Below are positions 19,481 through 28,877 of a DNA stretch of 64,000 nt, piece by piece (within the stretch, counting starts at the first letter, position 1; each line of letters opens with the position of its first letter). The DNA is from Nostoc sp. XA010 (GTDB lineage: Bacteria > Cyanobacteriota > Cyanobacteriia > Cyanobacteriales > Nostocaceae): contig NZ_JAIVFX010000035.1 in assembly GCF_020829625.1 (NCBI RefSeq), positions 1-64,000 of the forward strand, in the 5' to 3' direction. The notes under the pieces were generated by a model. It made no database searches and was not told where the DNA came from. It saw nothing but the letters and a program-made list of their open reading frames with translations. The translations under genes were made by a program, and so were the position numbers.

Positions 19481-22426
19481 ATGAATAAAAAAAAGCGGAG
19501 AGGGCGATGTCTACGACGGGCTACGCCTACGCTCAAAGCAAGATTTTTCTCGAAAATTATCCATTACAAATCTAGACTCTATAGTAGCCAAGTAGGATCG
19601 CTAATTTTAGTAGTTCTGTTATTTTTCTTGTCTGTGGGAGGAGTGCTGGTTACTACCCAAGTTTGGGCATCAACTGCGATCGGACAAACTCAACAAGAGC
19701 CTTTACAGTTGGTACAAGAAGCCAAATCACTTTACCAAAACAGACAATTTGAGTCAGCCCTAACCGTTTGGGAACAAGTTGCTGCGGCTTTTGCGGCGCG
19801 AGAGGATAAACTCAATCAGGCAATGGCGTTGAGCAATCTTGCCCTAACAGCTCAACAACTCGGTAGGTGGGAGCAAGCCAAAAAAGCGATCGCTACCAGC
19901 TTAAATATCCTCCAAACACAGCCAAAAACACCAGAGCGATCAAAAATCCTCAGTTCCACATTGGATATCCAAGGACAGTTGCAATTAGCAGTAGGAGAAT
20001 CAGAAGCAGCCTTAGCAACTTGGAAACAAGCGGCTGAAATTTATCGAAATCTCGGCAATCAAAATGGTGCAATTAGAAACCAGATTAACCAAACTCAAGC
20101 TATGCAAGACTTGGGTCTTTACCCAATGGCTTGTAGAACCTTACTAAAAACTTTAGAGTTCGATCATCAAAACTGCCAGATCACAAAAGAAGAACTTTCA
20201 ACATTAAAAAAGCGATTTGTCAACAAGGGAAATTCGTCTTCTTTAGATATCCTGGCTTTGCGTAGTCTCGGCAATGTTTTACGAGTTGTTAGTCAACTCG
20301 AACAATCGCAAATGGTCTTGTCCGCAGCTGGGCAATTAGCTCAACAATCAGGAGATTCGCAAAATCTGGCTGCTATTTACCTGAGTTTAGGCAATACAGC
20401 CCGGTCTTTGGGTAATAGAAAAATACAGTTGGAAAAACCAAGCGAACAACAGCCAGCCCTTACACAGTCTATATGCATTCAAGCAGCCAGTATAACCAAT
20501 GCAGCTGGATTTTATCAACAGGCTGCTACTTGCTATCGCCAAGCTGAATCATCTACCTCATCAGATATCAAAAGACAAGCTCAATTGAATCGATTCAGCC
20601 TTTTGGTACAAACTCAACAATGGTCTGAAGTACCAACCTTGCTATCTGAAATCACGTCTCATCTCAATGACTTACCTATTACTCATCCCACTGTCTATGC
20701 TCACATCAAATTTGCTCAAAGTTTGATGTGTCTGCAATCAGGACTGAGTGAAAACTCATCAAATGCTTTATCATCCCCGATTCTGCAACTATGTAGCTTT
20801 GTAAAAAATACACCTACGGGCATTGGTGTTAAAACTCTTGAATCCTCAAAAATTCCCTCATGGTCGGAAATTGGGCAAATTTTACAAACCGCCCTCAACC
20901 AAACTCAACAATTGCAAGACAAGCAAGCCGAAGCCGATGTGCGTGGTTATCTTGGAGGAGTTTACCAGCAAATGGGGAAATTGACAGAGGCACGACAATT
21001 AACTGAACAAGCTTTACAGCAGAAATCTGCTTTTAATGATTCTAGTATTACCTATCTTTGGCAGTGGCAGTTAGGACGGATTTACCAAACTCAACAAAAC
21101 CAAAAAAGCGCACTTCAAGCCTACACCTTAGCCTACGAAACTCTTCAGTCTTTGCGTAAAGACTTAGTTGGTATTAACCCAGAAATTCAATTTACTTTTC
21201 GCGATAGTGTAGAACCAGTCTATCGAGAATTGGTCAATTTGCTCTTGCAACCCCAAGCTTCTCAACAGATAAAGCAAACGGAGATTGATCAGGAAAATCT
21301 CAAGCAAGCTCGTGATGTTATAGAAGCACTTCAACTAGCAGAACTAACTAACTTCTTTCGAGAAGCTTGTATAACCAGTCAACCCCAACCAATTGACCAG
21401 GTAGATCCAAATGCTGCGGTCATCTATTCGATTATTTTGCCTGATCGCCTTGCTGTCATCTTGTCTAGACCTCAAAAGGACTTAAAATACTATGCAACGC
21501 CTCTGAAGCCTAATTCTCAGCCAGGAGAAATCGGGGAGATCGAGCGTGTATACAATGATCTGCTTGCTGGCTTCACCCGTTACAGCTACTCAGATTCACT
21601 TCGTCCACAACAAATTTTTTATGACTGGTTAATCCGACCAATTGAGCCAGAACTGCAAAAGGATGACATTAAAACTTTGGTGTTTGTACTAGATGGAGTT
21701 TTGCGTGCAGTACCCATGTCGGCACTTTATGATAGTCAGAAGCAAAAGTATCTGATTGAAAAATATAACCTTGCTTTGAGTCCAGGGTTGCAGCTATTGT
21801 ATTCAGCTTCGCTTTCCCCAAACAAATTGCAAACTTTAGTAGGAGGTTTGGCTGAGGCTAGGCAAGGGTTTTCCAAACTGCCGGGAGTGGAAGAGGAAGT
21901 TCAGGAGATTACAAAAATAGTTCCCACAGAAGTTCTTTTAAACCAAGAATTTACCCGCAGTCGCTTGAAAGTTCAAATCAACAATGTACCTTTCCCCATT
22001 GTTCACTTAGCAACCCACGGCCAGTTTTCTTCCCAGGCTGAGAATACCTTTTTGTTGACTTGGGACGGTCGGATTAATGTTAAAGAATTAGACCAATTAT
22101 TACAAGCACGCGATCGCCCTGGTCGAAGTCCTTTAGAATTATTAATTTTGAGTGCTTGCCAAACCGCCGCAGGTGATAATCGAGCGGTTCTGGGACTAGC
22201 AGGGGTGGCGGTGCGTTCAGGGGCACGTAGTACATTAGCAACGCTTTGGTCAGTAGAAGATGAATCTACAGTTGAGCTGATGAACAAGTTCTATTCAGAA
22301 TTGAAACAACCTGGGGTAACTAAAGCTGAAGCACTTCGTCAAGCTCAGTTGTCCCTGTTGCGATCGCCAAATTATCGTCGTCCTTACTACTGGGCACCCT
22401 TTGTTTTAGTCGGTAATTGGTTGTAG
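19481..22426 (+). CDS. TPR - CHAT caspase-like protease, membrane-anchored
   Basis: The protein has 981 residues. A basic N-terminus is followed by a hydrophobic segment at about 42-68 (GSLILVVLLFFLSVGG), then tetratricopeptide-like helices at about 75-640. A C-terminal CHAT domain at about 660-980 holds the catalytic dyad: His846 in HLATHGQFSS and Cys893 in LSACQTAAG. CHAT proteases are caspase-like peptidases; in cyanobacteria they often lie with two-partner secretion genes. The gene starts 56 nt after tpsA and is probably in the same operon. Residues ~8-18 (RCLRRATPTL) are encoded by an inserted small repeat, so the ancestral N-terminus differed. Its substrate is unknown; TpsA is a candidate by context only. 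Confidence 0.9.
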   Translation: MNKKKRRGRCLRRATPTLKARFFSKIIHYKSRLYSSQVGSLILVVLLFFLSVGGVLVTTQVWASTAIGQTQQEPLQLVQEAKSLYQNRQFESALTVWEQVAAAFAAREDKLNQAMALSNLALTAQQLGRWEQAKKAIATSLNILQTQPKTPERSKILSSTLDIQGQLQLAVGESEAALATWKQAAEIYRNLGNQNGAIRNQINQTQAMQDLGLYPMACRTLLKTLEFDHQNCQITKEELSTLKKRFVNKGNSSSLDILALRSLGNVLRVVSQLEQSQMVLSAAGQLAQQSGDSQNLAAIYLSLGNTARSLGNRKIQLEKPSEQQPALTQSICIQAASITNAAGFYQQAATCYRQAESSTSSDIKRQAQLNRFSLLVQTQQWSEVPTLLSEITSHLNDLPITHPTVYAHIKFAQSLMCLQSGLSENSSNALSSPILQLCSFVKNTPTGIGVKTLESSKIPSWSEIGQILQTALNQTQQLQDKQAEADVRGYLGGVYQQMGKLTEARQLTEQALQQKSAFNDSSITYLWQWQLGRIYQTQQNQKSALQAYTLAYETLQSLRKDLVGINPEIQFTFRDSVEPVYRELVNLLLQPQASQQIKQTEIDQENLKQARDVIEALQLAELTNFFREACITSQPQPIDQVDPNAAVIYSIILPDRLAVILSRPQKDLKYYATPLKPNSQPGEIGEIERVYNDLLAGFTRYSYSDSLRPQQIFYDWLIRPIEPELQKDDIKTLVFVLDGVLRAVPMSALYDSQKQKYLIEKYNLALSPGLQLLYSASLSPNKLQTLVGGLAEARQGFSKLPGVEEEVQEITKIVPTEVLLNQEFTRSRLKVQINNVPFPIVHLATHGQFSSQAENTFLLTWDGRINVKELDQLLQARDRPGRSPLELLILSACQTAAGDNRAVLGLAGVAVRSGARSTLATLWSVEDESTVELMNKFYSELKQPGVTKAEALRQAQLSLLRSPNYRRPYYWAPFVLVGNWL
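19504..19532 (+). repeat. 29-nt HIP1-split small dispersed repeat in the CHAT gene
   Basis: The sequence runs GCGAT, 21 nt (beginning GTCTACGACGGGC), then CGC. Removing the 21 nt would leave a HIP1 octamer GCGATCGC. The same architecture occurs at 42139-42167 and 61336-61364. It contributes codons just after the start of the CHAT protein and keeps the frame. Confidence 0.8.
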
Positions 22427-22515
22427 CCAGCAAGTAGTATACTATTTTTTCGGAATTGAGCATTCATAATGAGTATGACTTTAATTAGAGCTTAGACTTT
22501 ACCAAAAGATAACCC

Positions 22516-23277
22516 ATGTTAAATAGTCAACAATTGATTGGTCTAATGACGATGGGGTTGTTTCTTATAGGGACGCAACCAACAATTGCCCAATCAACTG
22601 CAAATACTCCAACGCCGACTAATCGCTTAAAACCCCAAAGGATAATATTTGAAGCACCACCAAAGGAGGATAAGCCAAAATCTACGTCATCGGGTGGGTC
22701 TCGTAGTAATTGGCAATGTCCTCAAGATGCAACATCAACCACCACTCCATCTAACCAGATCCCTATAATGTCCCTTGTTCCCCCTGACAGCAACTATGGG
22801 TTGACTACAGCAGAACATCCGACATTTTTAGTGTATCTGCCGCAAACATCTGCCAAGCAACTAGTCTTAAGCTTGATGACAGAAGACAATCAGCTTTATT
22901 CCCAAACCTTGATTCCAATTAAAGGTGAACCTGGTATTATTAGCATCAAGTCAACAGATAACTCACCCCCTCTGAAAGTAGGCAAAAATTATCAGTGGGG
23001 TTTAATGTTAATATGCAAAGAAAAACCTAGCCCTAACGATCCAGTAATTACCTCTTGGGTACGCCGTGTGGTTTTACCTCAACTCCATAGTCAGCACAGG
23101 ACAACTTTGGAGCAGGCAGATGCTTACAGTGAACAAGGAATTTGGTACGATGCCGTCATTACCCTAGCTCAAATCAGAAACACTCAGCCTAATAATCAAG
23201 ACATAGCAAATATCTGGACAGACTTTCTTAAGTCAGTAGGGCTAGAAGCGATCGCTACTCAACCGCTTCGATTGTAG
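22516..23277 (+). CDS. DUF928 domain secreted protein
   Basis: The 253-residue protein has a signal peptide (LMTMGLFLIGTQPTIAQS), a Ser/Thr/Pro-rich linker and a DUF928 domain (MSLVPPDSNYGLTTAEHPTF; WGLMLICKEKPS). It ends with a helical tail (GIWYDAVITLAQIRN) typical of the family, whose function is not established. It starts 90 nt behind the CHAT gene, a neighbour pairing that recurs in cyanobacteria, and probably acts in the periplasm or at the envelope together with the TPS/CHAT proteins. Its last 23 nt overlap the 3' end of the convergent CHASE2 gene. Confidence 0.88.
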   Translation: MLNSQQLIGLMTMGLFLIGTQPTIAQSTANTPTPTNRLKPQRIIFEAPPKEDKPKSTSSGGSRSNWQCPQDATSTTTPSNQIPIMSLVPPDSNYGLTTAEHPTFLVYLPQTSAKQLVLSLMTEDNQLYSQTLIPIKGEPGIISIKSTDNSPPLKVGKNYQWGLMLICKEKPSPNDPVITSWVRRVVLPQLHSQHRTTLEQADAYSEQGIWYDAVITLAQIRNTQPNNQDIANIWTDFLKSVGLEAIATQPLRL

Positions 23278-25966
23278 AAGTGGTTAACTGTTTTTCTCGT
23301 AACTGCTGCTCGATAAAAGCCTGATTCTCCTGGCTTTCTGACTGCTTGAGGTATTCAATGGCAATTGCTCCAGCAAGGGGATGGTCTTGGCACATTTCTA
23401 AAAGTAGTGCCAAAGTATGATGGAATTGGAGTCTTTCAAGTTGTTTGTGAGTAACCAACTCTAAGGCGACTGCTGACCCCAAAAGCACTAGCAGCGAGGG
23501 AATGATGGGTAACCACCAGCCCAAGCAAAAGGCTAAAAAGCCAATCCCCAAAAGCCCAGCACCAGCAAGGATTAGACTGGCAATGATCGCTATTGGAGAC
23601 CTCAATTGTCGGCTTATTAATCCTCCTAATCCCGCCCAAACTAAAATCCACAAGCATTCTATGGGTTCTTGCCAAACCCGAAGCAAAGGTCTGCCATCAA
23701 CAACAGCACTAATTATTTGACTGATAATGTTGGCATGAATACTCACCCCAGTCATCGGCTGCGAAGAACTAAATAAACCACTGTTATAGGGCGTATAAAA
23801 TACATCTTTAATGCTTGCAGCAGTAGTGCCAATCAAAACTAAGCGATCGCGTAAACTATTAGGTTTAATGGGCTTTTCCAAGATATCCCTTAAAGGGAAA
23901 GTAGCAAAATTTTCCTGATTCCCTCTAAAGTTTAACAAAATCTGATAACCTCCAGAATCCGCATGGACATAGCCTCCATCATTGCCCACAAATCTTTCAA
24001 AGACTGCTTTACCCCACCTGGGGTCATTGTCAACCCATTTTGTGGTTATCCCTTCTTTATTTAAATAGTGCTGTGCCAGTTTCACTGCCAAACTGTAGCG
24101 TGTTTTATTTTGGGAGAGGTTTACTGATAATAATGCCCGACGCACCTTGCCATCTGCATCCACAACCTGATCGGCAAAGCCCACTCTTTCTGCGTTAAGG
24201 CTGGGAGGAGGCGCAATAATGGGATTTACAACTTTTTCAATTCCATATAAGTTAGGAGTTGATTTTAAGATGTTAACCAAGTCCTGATGCCCAGATTCTA
24301 CAGGTAAATCTCGATAAATATCTAAACCAATTGCTCTAGGTTGTTGGGCTTTAATATTGGCAATTGCCTTAGCTAAAACTTGATCGGGGATAGGCCACTT
24401 TCCCACCTTTTTTATATCTTCTTCATCAATAGTGACAATCGCTATCCGTTTCTCTGGTGATTCTTGCAACAGCCGCCAGCGAAAAAACTGGTCAAGCATA
24501 TTCCATTCGCCACCCTGCAACAGTCCACCAAAGCGCAGCAGCAGAATAGGTGCAGTCACACATATAGCAATCCGTGGTATCCAAAATAAGCCAATTCGCC
24601 GTTGCAAAACTTCCGGCTTGGCTTTTTGTCTAGCTTCTGCCAAAAGTTTATTAGCTTGTGCTAGTGCTTGTAGTGACATTTGGGCTTGGCGTTTGGCTAA
24701 TTCCTGACTGGCGGCTAAAAATTGATAATCTAAATCGCCAAGGCTTTTACCTAATGCCCAAGTTAAGGTACCCTGTAAAGCTTGTCCTCGCAATAGATAG
24801 GATTCATCTTGGCAAGCTGATGCTGACCAGGCTGCGATCGCTTCTGCATAAGGTCGCAACTCTGCTAATTTACGATTAACCCAATTTTGGTTAAAGACAG
24901 CTTTGTAAATGCGATTATATACCTTGAGCTTACCTTGCTGCTCAACTACTAACCCTGACAATCGTAATTCGATTTGTTCAGGAGTACCATCAGCAGAAAT
25001 TTCTCCAAGACGTAAAATTTGCTGGTATAACTCTAATAATCTACCTGTACGTTTTTCATTTCTGTACAAAATGCGATCGCGAATCGTCCTTAAATGCTCA
25101 GGTTCATCTTGAGATTCCCAATTCTCAACAATGTGCGACCTTACTACTTGCTCAACCGATGAAAATCTTTGAGCAGTTGACTCCAAAACTATAAAATGAC
25201 ACAGCTTTTGCGTCAGAAACGGTTGCCCACCTGTCCATTCTAATATCTGCATGAGAACTGCTTCGGGGTTACTTACTCTCTGGTTCAAACCATCCATTAA
25301 TGGTTGCACTTCATCAGGCTGAAATCCTTGCAGTTCTATCGCCTTGCCAATATTGAATGGTGTCTGCGTCTTATCTTTAATCAGTTCGTTAGGATTTGCA
25401 ACCCCTAATAGTGCAAAAGTCAAACGCTTATATTCATAATTAACTTCTCGTTGTTGAAAGAAGAACCTAATTAAAGCAAAAAAATCATCCAATGAAAAAT
25501 TCTGACTTAAAACGCGATCAATTTCATCGATAAAAATAACTATATTTTGCTTGACCTCTACTAACAGTACTTCTTCAATAAATTGGCTCAAACACTGCAC
25601 CGGTGAAAGCAAATCTCGCCGCTCACGCCACCAACTCCGCCATTGAATCTTTGAGTGCAGTTGGCAACTACTCACCAAAGATTGGACAATCCCTGCATAC
25701 CACTTTTCTGGAGTTACATCCTGTGTTCCCATTCCTGTCAAGTCAATAAACGCACAAATAATTCCTTCTGCTTGTAGCCTTTGCATCATCTGCACTCGCA
25801 AGCTAGACTTGCCCATCTGCCGCGAGTTCAGCACATAACAAAACTGACCCCACTTTAAGCGCTCATAAAATTCTGTATCAGCAAGTCGTTTCACATAGCT
25901 AGGAGCGCTACTCTCAAGGCTTCCTCCAATTTGATATTCAAAGTTTGGCTTCGCTGCTGTCATCAA
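23255..25966 (-). CDS. AAA-like (AAA_35) ATPase - CHASE2 sensor membrane protein
   Basis: This 903-residue protein has an N-terminal AAA_35 ATPase at about 1-400 (SRQMGKSSL Walker A; IVIFIDEIDRV Walker B). A helical linker to about 460 and a transmembrane segment near 475-490 follow. A CHASE2 extracytoplasmic sensory domain spans about 495-745 (FFRWRLLQESPEKRIAIVTI; LVLIGTTAASIKDVFYTPY). Three C-terminal transmembrane helices sit at about 755-840, then a short cytoplasmic tail. There is no kinase or cyclase output domain, so signalling would go through the ATPase module. It is convergent with, and overlaps, the DUF928 gene by 23 bp. Context links it to the TPS/CHAT locus. Confidence 0.9.
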   Translation of the reverse strand: MMTAAKPNFEYQIGGSLESSAPSYVKRLADTEFYERLKWGQFCYVLNSRQMGKSSLRVQMMQRLQAEGIICAFIDLTGMGTQDVTPEKWYAGIVQSLVSSCQLHSKIQWRSWWRERRDLLSPVQCLSQFIEEVLLVEVKQNIVIFIDEIDRVLSQNFSLDDFFALIRFFFQQREVNYEYKRLTFALLGVANPNELIKDKTQTPFNIGKAIELQGFQPDEVQPLMDGLNQRVSNPEAVLMQILEWTGGQPFLTQKLCHFIVLESTAQRFSSVEQVVRSHIVENWESQDEPEHLRTIRDRILYRNEKRTGRLLELYQQILRLGEISADGTPEQIELRLSGLVVEQQGKLKVYNRIYKAVFNQNWVNRKLAELRPYAEAIAAWSASACQDESYLLRGQALQGTLTWALGKSLGDLDYQFLAASQELAKRQAQMSLQALAQANKLLAEARQKAKPEVLQRRIGLFWIPRIAICVTAPILLLRFGGLLQGGEWNMLDQFFRWRLLQESPEKRIAIVTIDEEDIKKVGKWPIPDQVLAKAIANIKAQQPRAIGLDIYRDLPVESGHQDLVNILKSTPNLYGIEKVVNPIIAPPPSLNAERVGFADQVVDADGKVRRALLSVNLSQNKTRYSLAVKLAQHYLNKEGITTKWVDNDPRWGKAVFERFVGNDGGYVHADSGGYQILLNFRGNQENFATFPLRDILEKPIKPNSLRDRLVLIGTTAASIKDVFYTPYNSGLFSSSQPMTGVSIHANIISQIISAVVDGRPLLRVWQEPIECLWILVWAGLGGLISRQLRSPIAIIASLILAGAGLLGIGFLAFCLGWWLPIIPSLLVLLGSAVALELVTHKQLERLQFHHTLALLLEMCQDHPLAGAIAIEYLKQSESQENQAFIEQQLREKQLTTSTIEAVE

Positions 25967-26521
25967 GGCTGTCCTTTATATTTTCCAATATATATTTTTA
26001 GTTTTAATTTCATATACAGGCATACAAATAATCTATTATCTAGCATTTATATAAAAAAAAATACTATTTTCATTCATTAACTGACTTTTCCTGACTTTTA
26101 CCTATTTTCGACTTTTTAGTATTCTTTATTACTTAATAAACATCCTGATTTTTTCCTATTGTATTATTCATGATATGGCATAAACATAATGGTATGAATT
26201 AAAGAAACTTACAAATGCCATTAAATACTACTAATTAAAGGAGTCTAAAATGTCTTTTCAAACTGGAATTTTTTACTTATCTTTAGTATAAATAAAAACA
26301 TTGCATTATATGAGCTTATGTCTTATGAAAACCGTTTTTCAGAAGAGAGTTAAGTACACATTTATTAGTGTATATAAGTAAGCCGTGGGAAAAATTTATA
26401 AGTATATAACAAAGAATTAAGTAAATAATTAAAGTTAAATATTATACTTTCTATATTGTATTTTTCCTTATCTGCTCTAGCTTGAACTCCATCAATCACG
26501 GTATAGACAGGCAAGGTCTAA
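25967..26521. other. AT-rich intergenic region with promoter-like repeats and a truncated 14-codon ORF
   Basis: CCTGACTTTT at 26090 and CCTGATTTTT at 26144 stand 54 bp apart, exactly as before the LysM gene and before hemF at 32573. About 100 bp further on, an AAAGGAG Shine-Dalgarno precedes ATG at 26250 with only 14 codons (MSFQTGIFYLSLV) before a stop. This looks like the promoter and start of a gene whose body has been lost. No other gene is seen in the stretch. Confidence 0.55.
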
Positions 26522-26703
26522 CTAGCGTTCTTGTTCTAATTTTTGGGCTATTTGAACGCTGTTATATGTACGTGGTTCTTTCTCTAAAAAAACGAAAACC
26601 ATGTCAACTTCTGCCCACTTTGGTTTTCCTTCTCGCCCCTGTCTTTCCCAAAGTCCCTCTAATCCTAGTTTTCTCCATCTATGCAAAGCTTCTCGCACCC
26701 TTT
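26522..26703 (-). pseudogene. IS630-family transposase fragment
   Basis: The minus strand encodes a ~60-residue fragment (VREALHRWRKLGLEGLWERQ, then GKPKWAEVD and EPRTYNSVQIAQKL). This is the helix-turn-helix and linker region of IS630-type transposases, before the DDE domain. It ends at a stop at 26522-26524, has no start codon and no catalytic domain, so it is a decayed remnant. It separates the promoter-like repeats from the GH18 gene. Confidence 0.8.
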
Positions 26704-26743
26704 AGGCAGAGCATAAGTTTTTAAATGGACTATTTTTATTACC

Positions 26744-28360
26744 ATGTACAGAACAAAAAAGTTAGCTACCAAAAATTTTAGTCTTTTACAAGCATGGATT
26801 AATTTTGGCAAATATCCACATTTAGTTGCTGAGGGCAACGACAATAGCCAAACTGATATTGTTGGTTTTATATCTGATAATATGTTTGTCTCTTTTAAGC
26901 CAAACAATAGAAGTTTTGGTGAAGCTTTTGTAGCAAAAAATGATGATTTTACTTTCAATAAAGGAGCATGGGCTAGCTTTGATCGCTATCCACGTCAATT
27001 TGCTAAGGTGAATGGTAATAGTCGTGTAGATATTGTTGATTTTGGATATGATAATGTGTTTGTGTCTTTTGGTAAAAGTAATGGAACTTTTGATGAAATT
27101 TTTGTAGCAAAAAATGATAATTTTACAGTTAGTAAAGATTATTGTAATACCTTTGACCAAAAGCTACGCCAGCTTGGTGATGTGAATGGTGATGGAAAAG
27201 CTGATATTCTTAGTTTTGCTCAAAATGAAACTTATGTAGCTTTACTTAATAATCAGATAACACCACCTCCAATGCATAATCAGTATGTTGTAGCTGGTTA
27301 CTTACCTTCCTGGGGTATTAGTAATACTACTAATCCTGAAACTATTCCGGTTAATAAGCTGACACATTTATTCTATGCCTTTGCAGATGTCGATACACAA
27401 GGTAACGTTAAACTGAGTCAAGATGGTCAAGATGGTGACATCAATCTATTAAAATGTCTCAAAGCTCAAAATTCCAAGCTTAAAATCCTTGTTTCTATCG
27501 GTGGTGCAGGAGAAAATGATTTTTCTTCAGCAGCTTCTACAGCACAATCTAGGATATTCTTCGCCCAGTCTGCCATCAATTTTATGAAAAGTAATGGTTT
27601 CGATGGCATTGATATTAATTGGGAATTTCCTAAGAAAGAGGAGAATAGTAATTACACTCAATTACTGGGTGAAATACGTCAACAACTTAATAACGCATCT
27701 ACTACAGATGGAAAGAAATATCTGCTGACTACTGCCCTTTCTGCTTCTCCCTATCAATTGTCTCCATCAGATTATGCTGATGCTCCTTACGATTTAAACT
27801 CAACTGTTTTGAAAACTACTTCTGAATATGTTGACTTTATCAACGTAATGACCTATGACTATCACGGTATTTGGGAAAATACAACTAATCACCAAGCTGC
27901 TTTGTATAAAAGTAGCAGCGATCAATCATATAATAGTGATAAACTCAACGCCGACTGGTCAGTTAAAAAGTATTTGAGTGCTGGTGTTGAAGCTAAAGAT
28001 ATTGTTTTAGGAGTTCCTCTCTACAGCCCCAGGTGGGCGGGAGTGAAACCTGGTTCTGACAATGACGGATTGTTTCAAAGTGCTACCCCAGTAAATGATC
28101 CACTTTTGTATAGAGATATTCACGATCAGGTGGGTAGAAATGGATATCAATACTACTTGGATGATAGCGCCAAAGTTCCATATATTTATAATTCTCAAAA
28201 ACAAGAATTTAGTACCTACGAAGATAAACAATCAGTCCTCGAAAAAGTTAATTATGTTGAACAACAAGGTCTAGGTGGAATATTTTTCTGGCAACTCTTA
28301 GGTGACTTGCCAATCAATCATTCTGATTCATTAGTTAATGTTGCTGCTAATTTGTTGTAG
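26744..28360 (+). CDS. GH18 chitinase-like protein with N-terminal VCBS/FG-GAP repeats
   Basis: The protein has 538 residues. The N-terminal ~170 carry three FG-GAP/VCBS-like repeats (FVSFGKSNGTFDEIFVAKND; LGDVNGDGKADILSF), which form beta-propeller blades. Residues ~185-530 are a GH18 TIM barrel (VVAGYLPSWGI; ILVSIGGAGENDF; INVMTYDYHGIW; GIFFWQLLGD). The signature is D287-G-I-D290-I-N292-W-E294. The catalytic Glu is present, but the Asp normally two before it is Asn, which may lower activity or make it a binding protein. No signal peptide is visible at this start, which is odd for a chitinase. Targets would be GlcNAc polymers, perhaps peptidoglycan or chitin. Confidence 0.88.
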   Translation: MYRTKKLATKNFSLLQAWINFGKYPHLVAEGNDNSQTDIVGFISDNMFVSFKPNNRSFGEAFVAKNDDFTFNKGAWASFDRYPRQFAKVNGNSRVDIVDFGYDNVFVSFGKSNGTFDEIFVAKNDNFTVSKDYCNTFDQKLRQLGDVNGDGKADILSFAQNETYVALLNNQITPPPMHNQYVVAGYLPSWGISNTTNPETIPVNKLTHLFYAFADVDTQGNVKLSQDGQDGDINLLKCLKAQNSKLKILVSIGGAGENDFSSAASTAQSRIFFAQSAINFMKSNGFDGIDINWEFPKKEENSNYTQLLGEIRQQLNNASTTDGKKYLLTTALSASPYQLSPSDYADAPYDLNSTVLKTTSEYVDFINVMTYDYHGIWENTTNHQAALYKSSSDQSYNSDKLNADWSVKKYLSAGVEAKDIVLGVPLYSPRWAGVKPGSDNDGLFQSATPVNDPLLYRDIHDQVGRNGYQYYLDDSAKVPYIYNSQKQEFSTYEDKQSVLEKVNYVEQQGLGGIFFWQLLGDLPINHSDSLVNVAANLL

Positions 28361-28469
28361 AACTTATTATGATGTATAATCCGCAGAAGCTGCATATAGT
28401 AAATATTAGGATTTGTAAAGATAAAATTTTATAGGGAGCATCCAAAATGTGGAAAAATATAATTTCTCA

Positions 28470-28700
28470 TTGTGTTCGCCCCAAGTGTTTCCAAAGGGTA
28501 GGAAACGCAGTAAAGCAAAGCAATGGCAAAGTCCAGATGTCGCCATTGCTACCCTGCGGAAACGCCAAGGGTGAACATTCCGCAACTCTTAGAGACGCTA
28601 GCGCGTTAAGCAAAGCTATGCCGTTGGCGTACTCCTACGGAGAAGCAAGCTACGCGTAGCCTGTCGCAGACAAGCCTCTCGTAGAGAAAGCTTTGCGCTT
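28470..28700. repeat. Cluster of GC-rich dispersed repeats
   Basis: The segment carries short inverted modules such as TCCTACGGAGAAGC, CTACGCGTAGC, TGTCGCAGACAAGC and CTCGTAGAGAAAGC. These are the palindromic building blocks of cyanobacterial dispersed repeats. An ORF across them (28447-28659) is a product of the repeat and not a gene. At 28796-28812 the string CTTTTCTTAGTGCCATT matches the right end of the element at 60160-60368. Confidence 0.65.
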
Positions 28701-28877
28701 CATTGGTAATTGACTTGTACGATTTTGGTAAAGCAGAGTTTCTCGGAATATATTCCCAGTCTTAAGGCTGGAAATAAAGCAACACAACCCTTTGGGCTTT
28801 TCTTAGTGCCATTCATCTATATACTAAGAGATCAAAACTATAGATAGAAAATAAAAACAGGTATTTCTTAAGCATCC

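Noticed and set aside
28447..28659. 70-codon ORF with plausible start
   Set aside because: Almost all of it is made of palindromic repeat modules.
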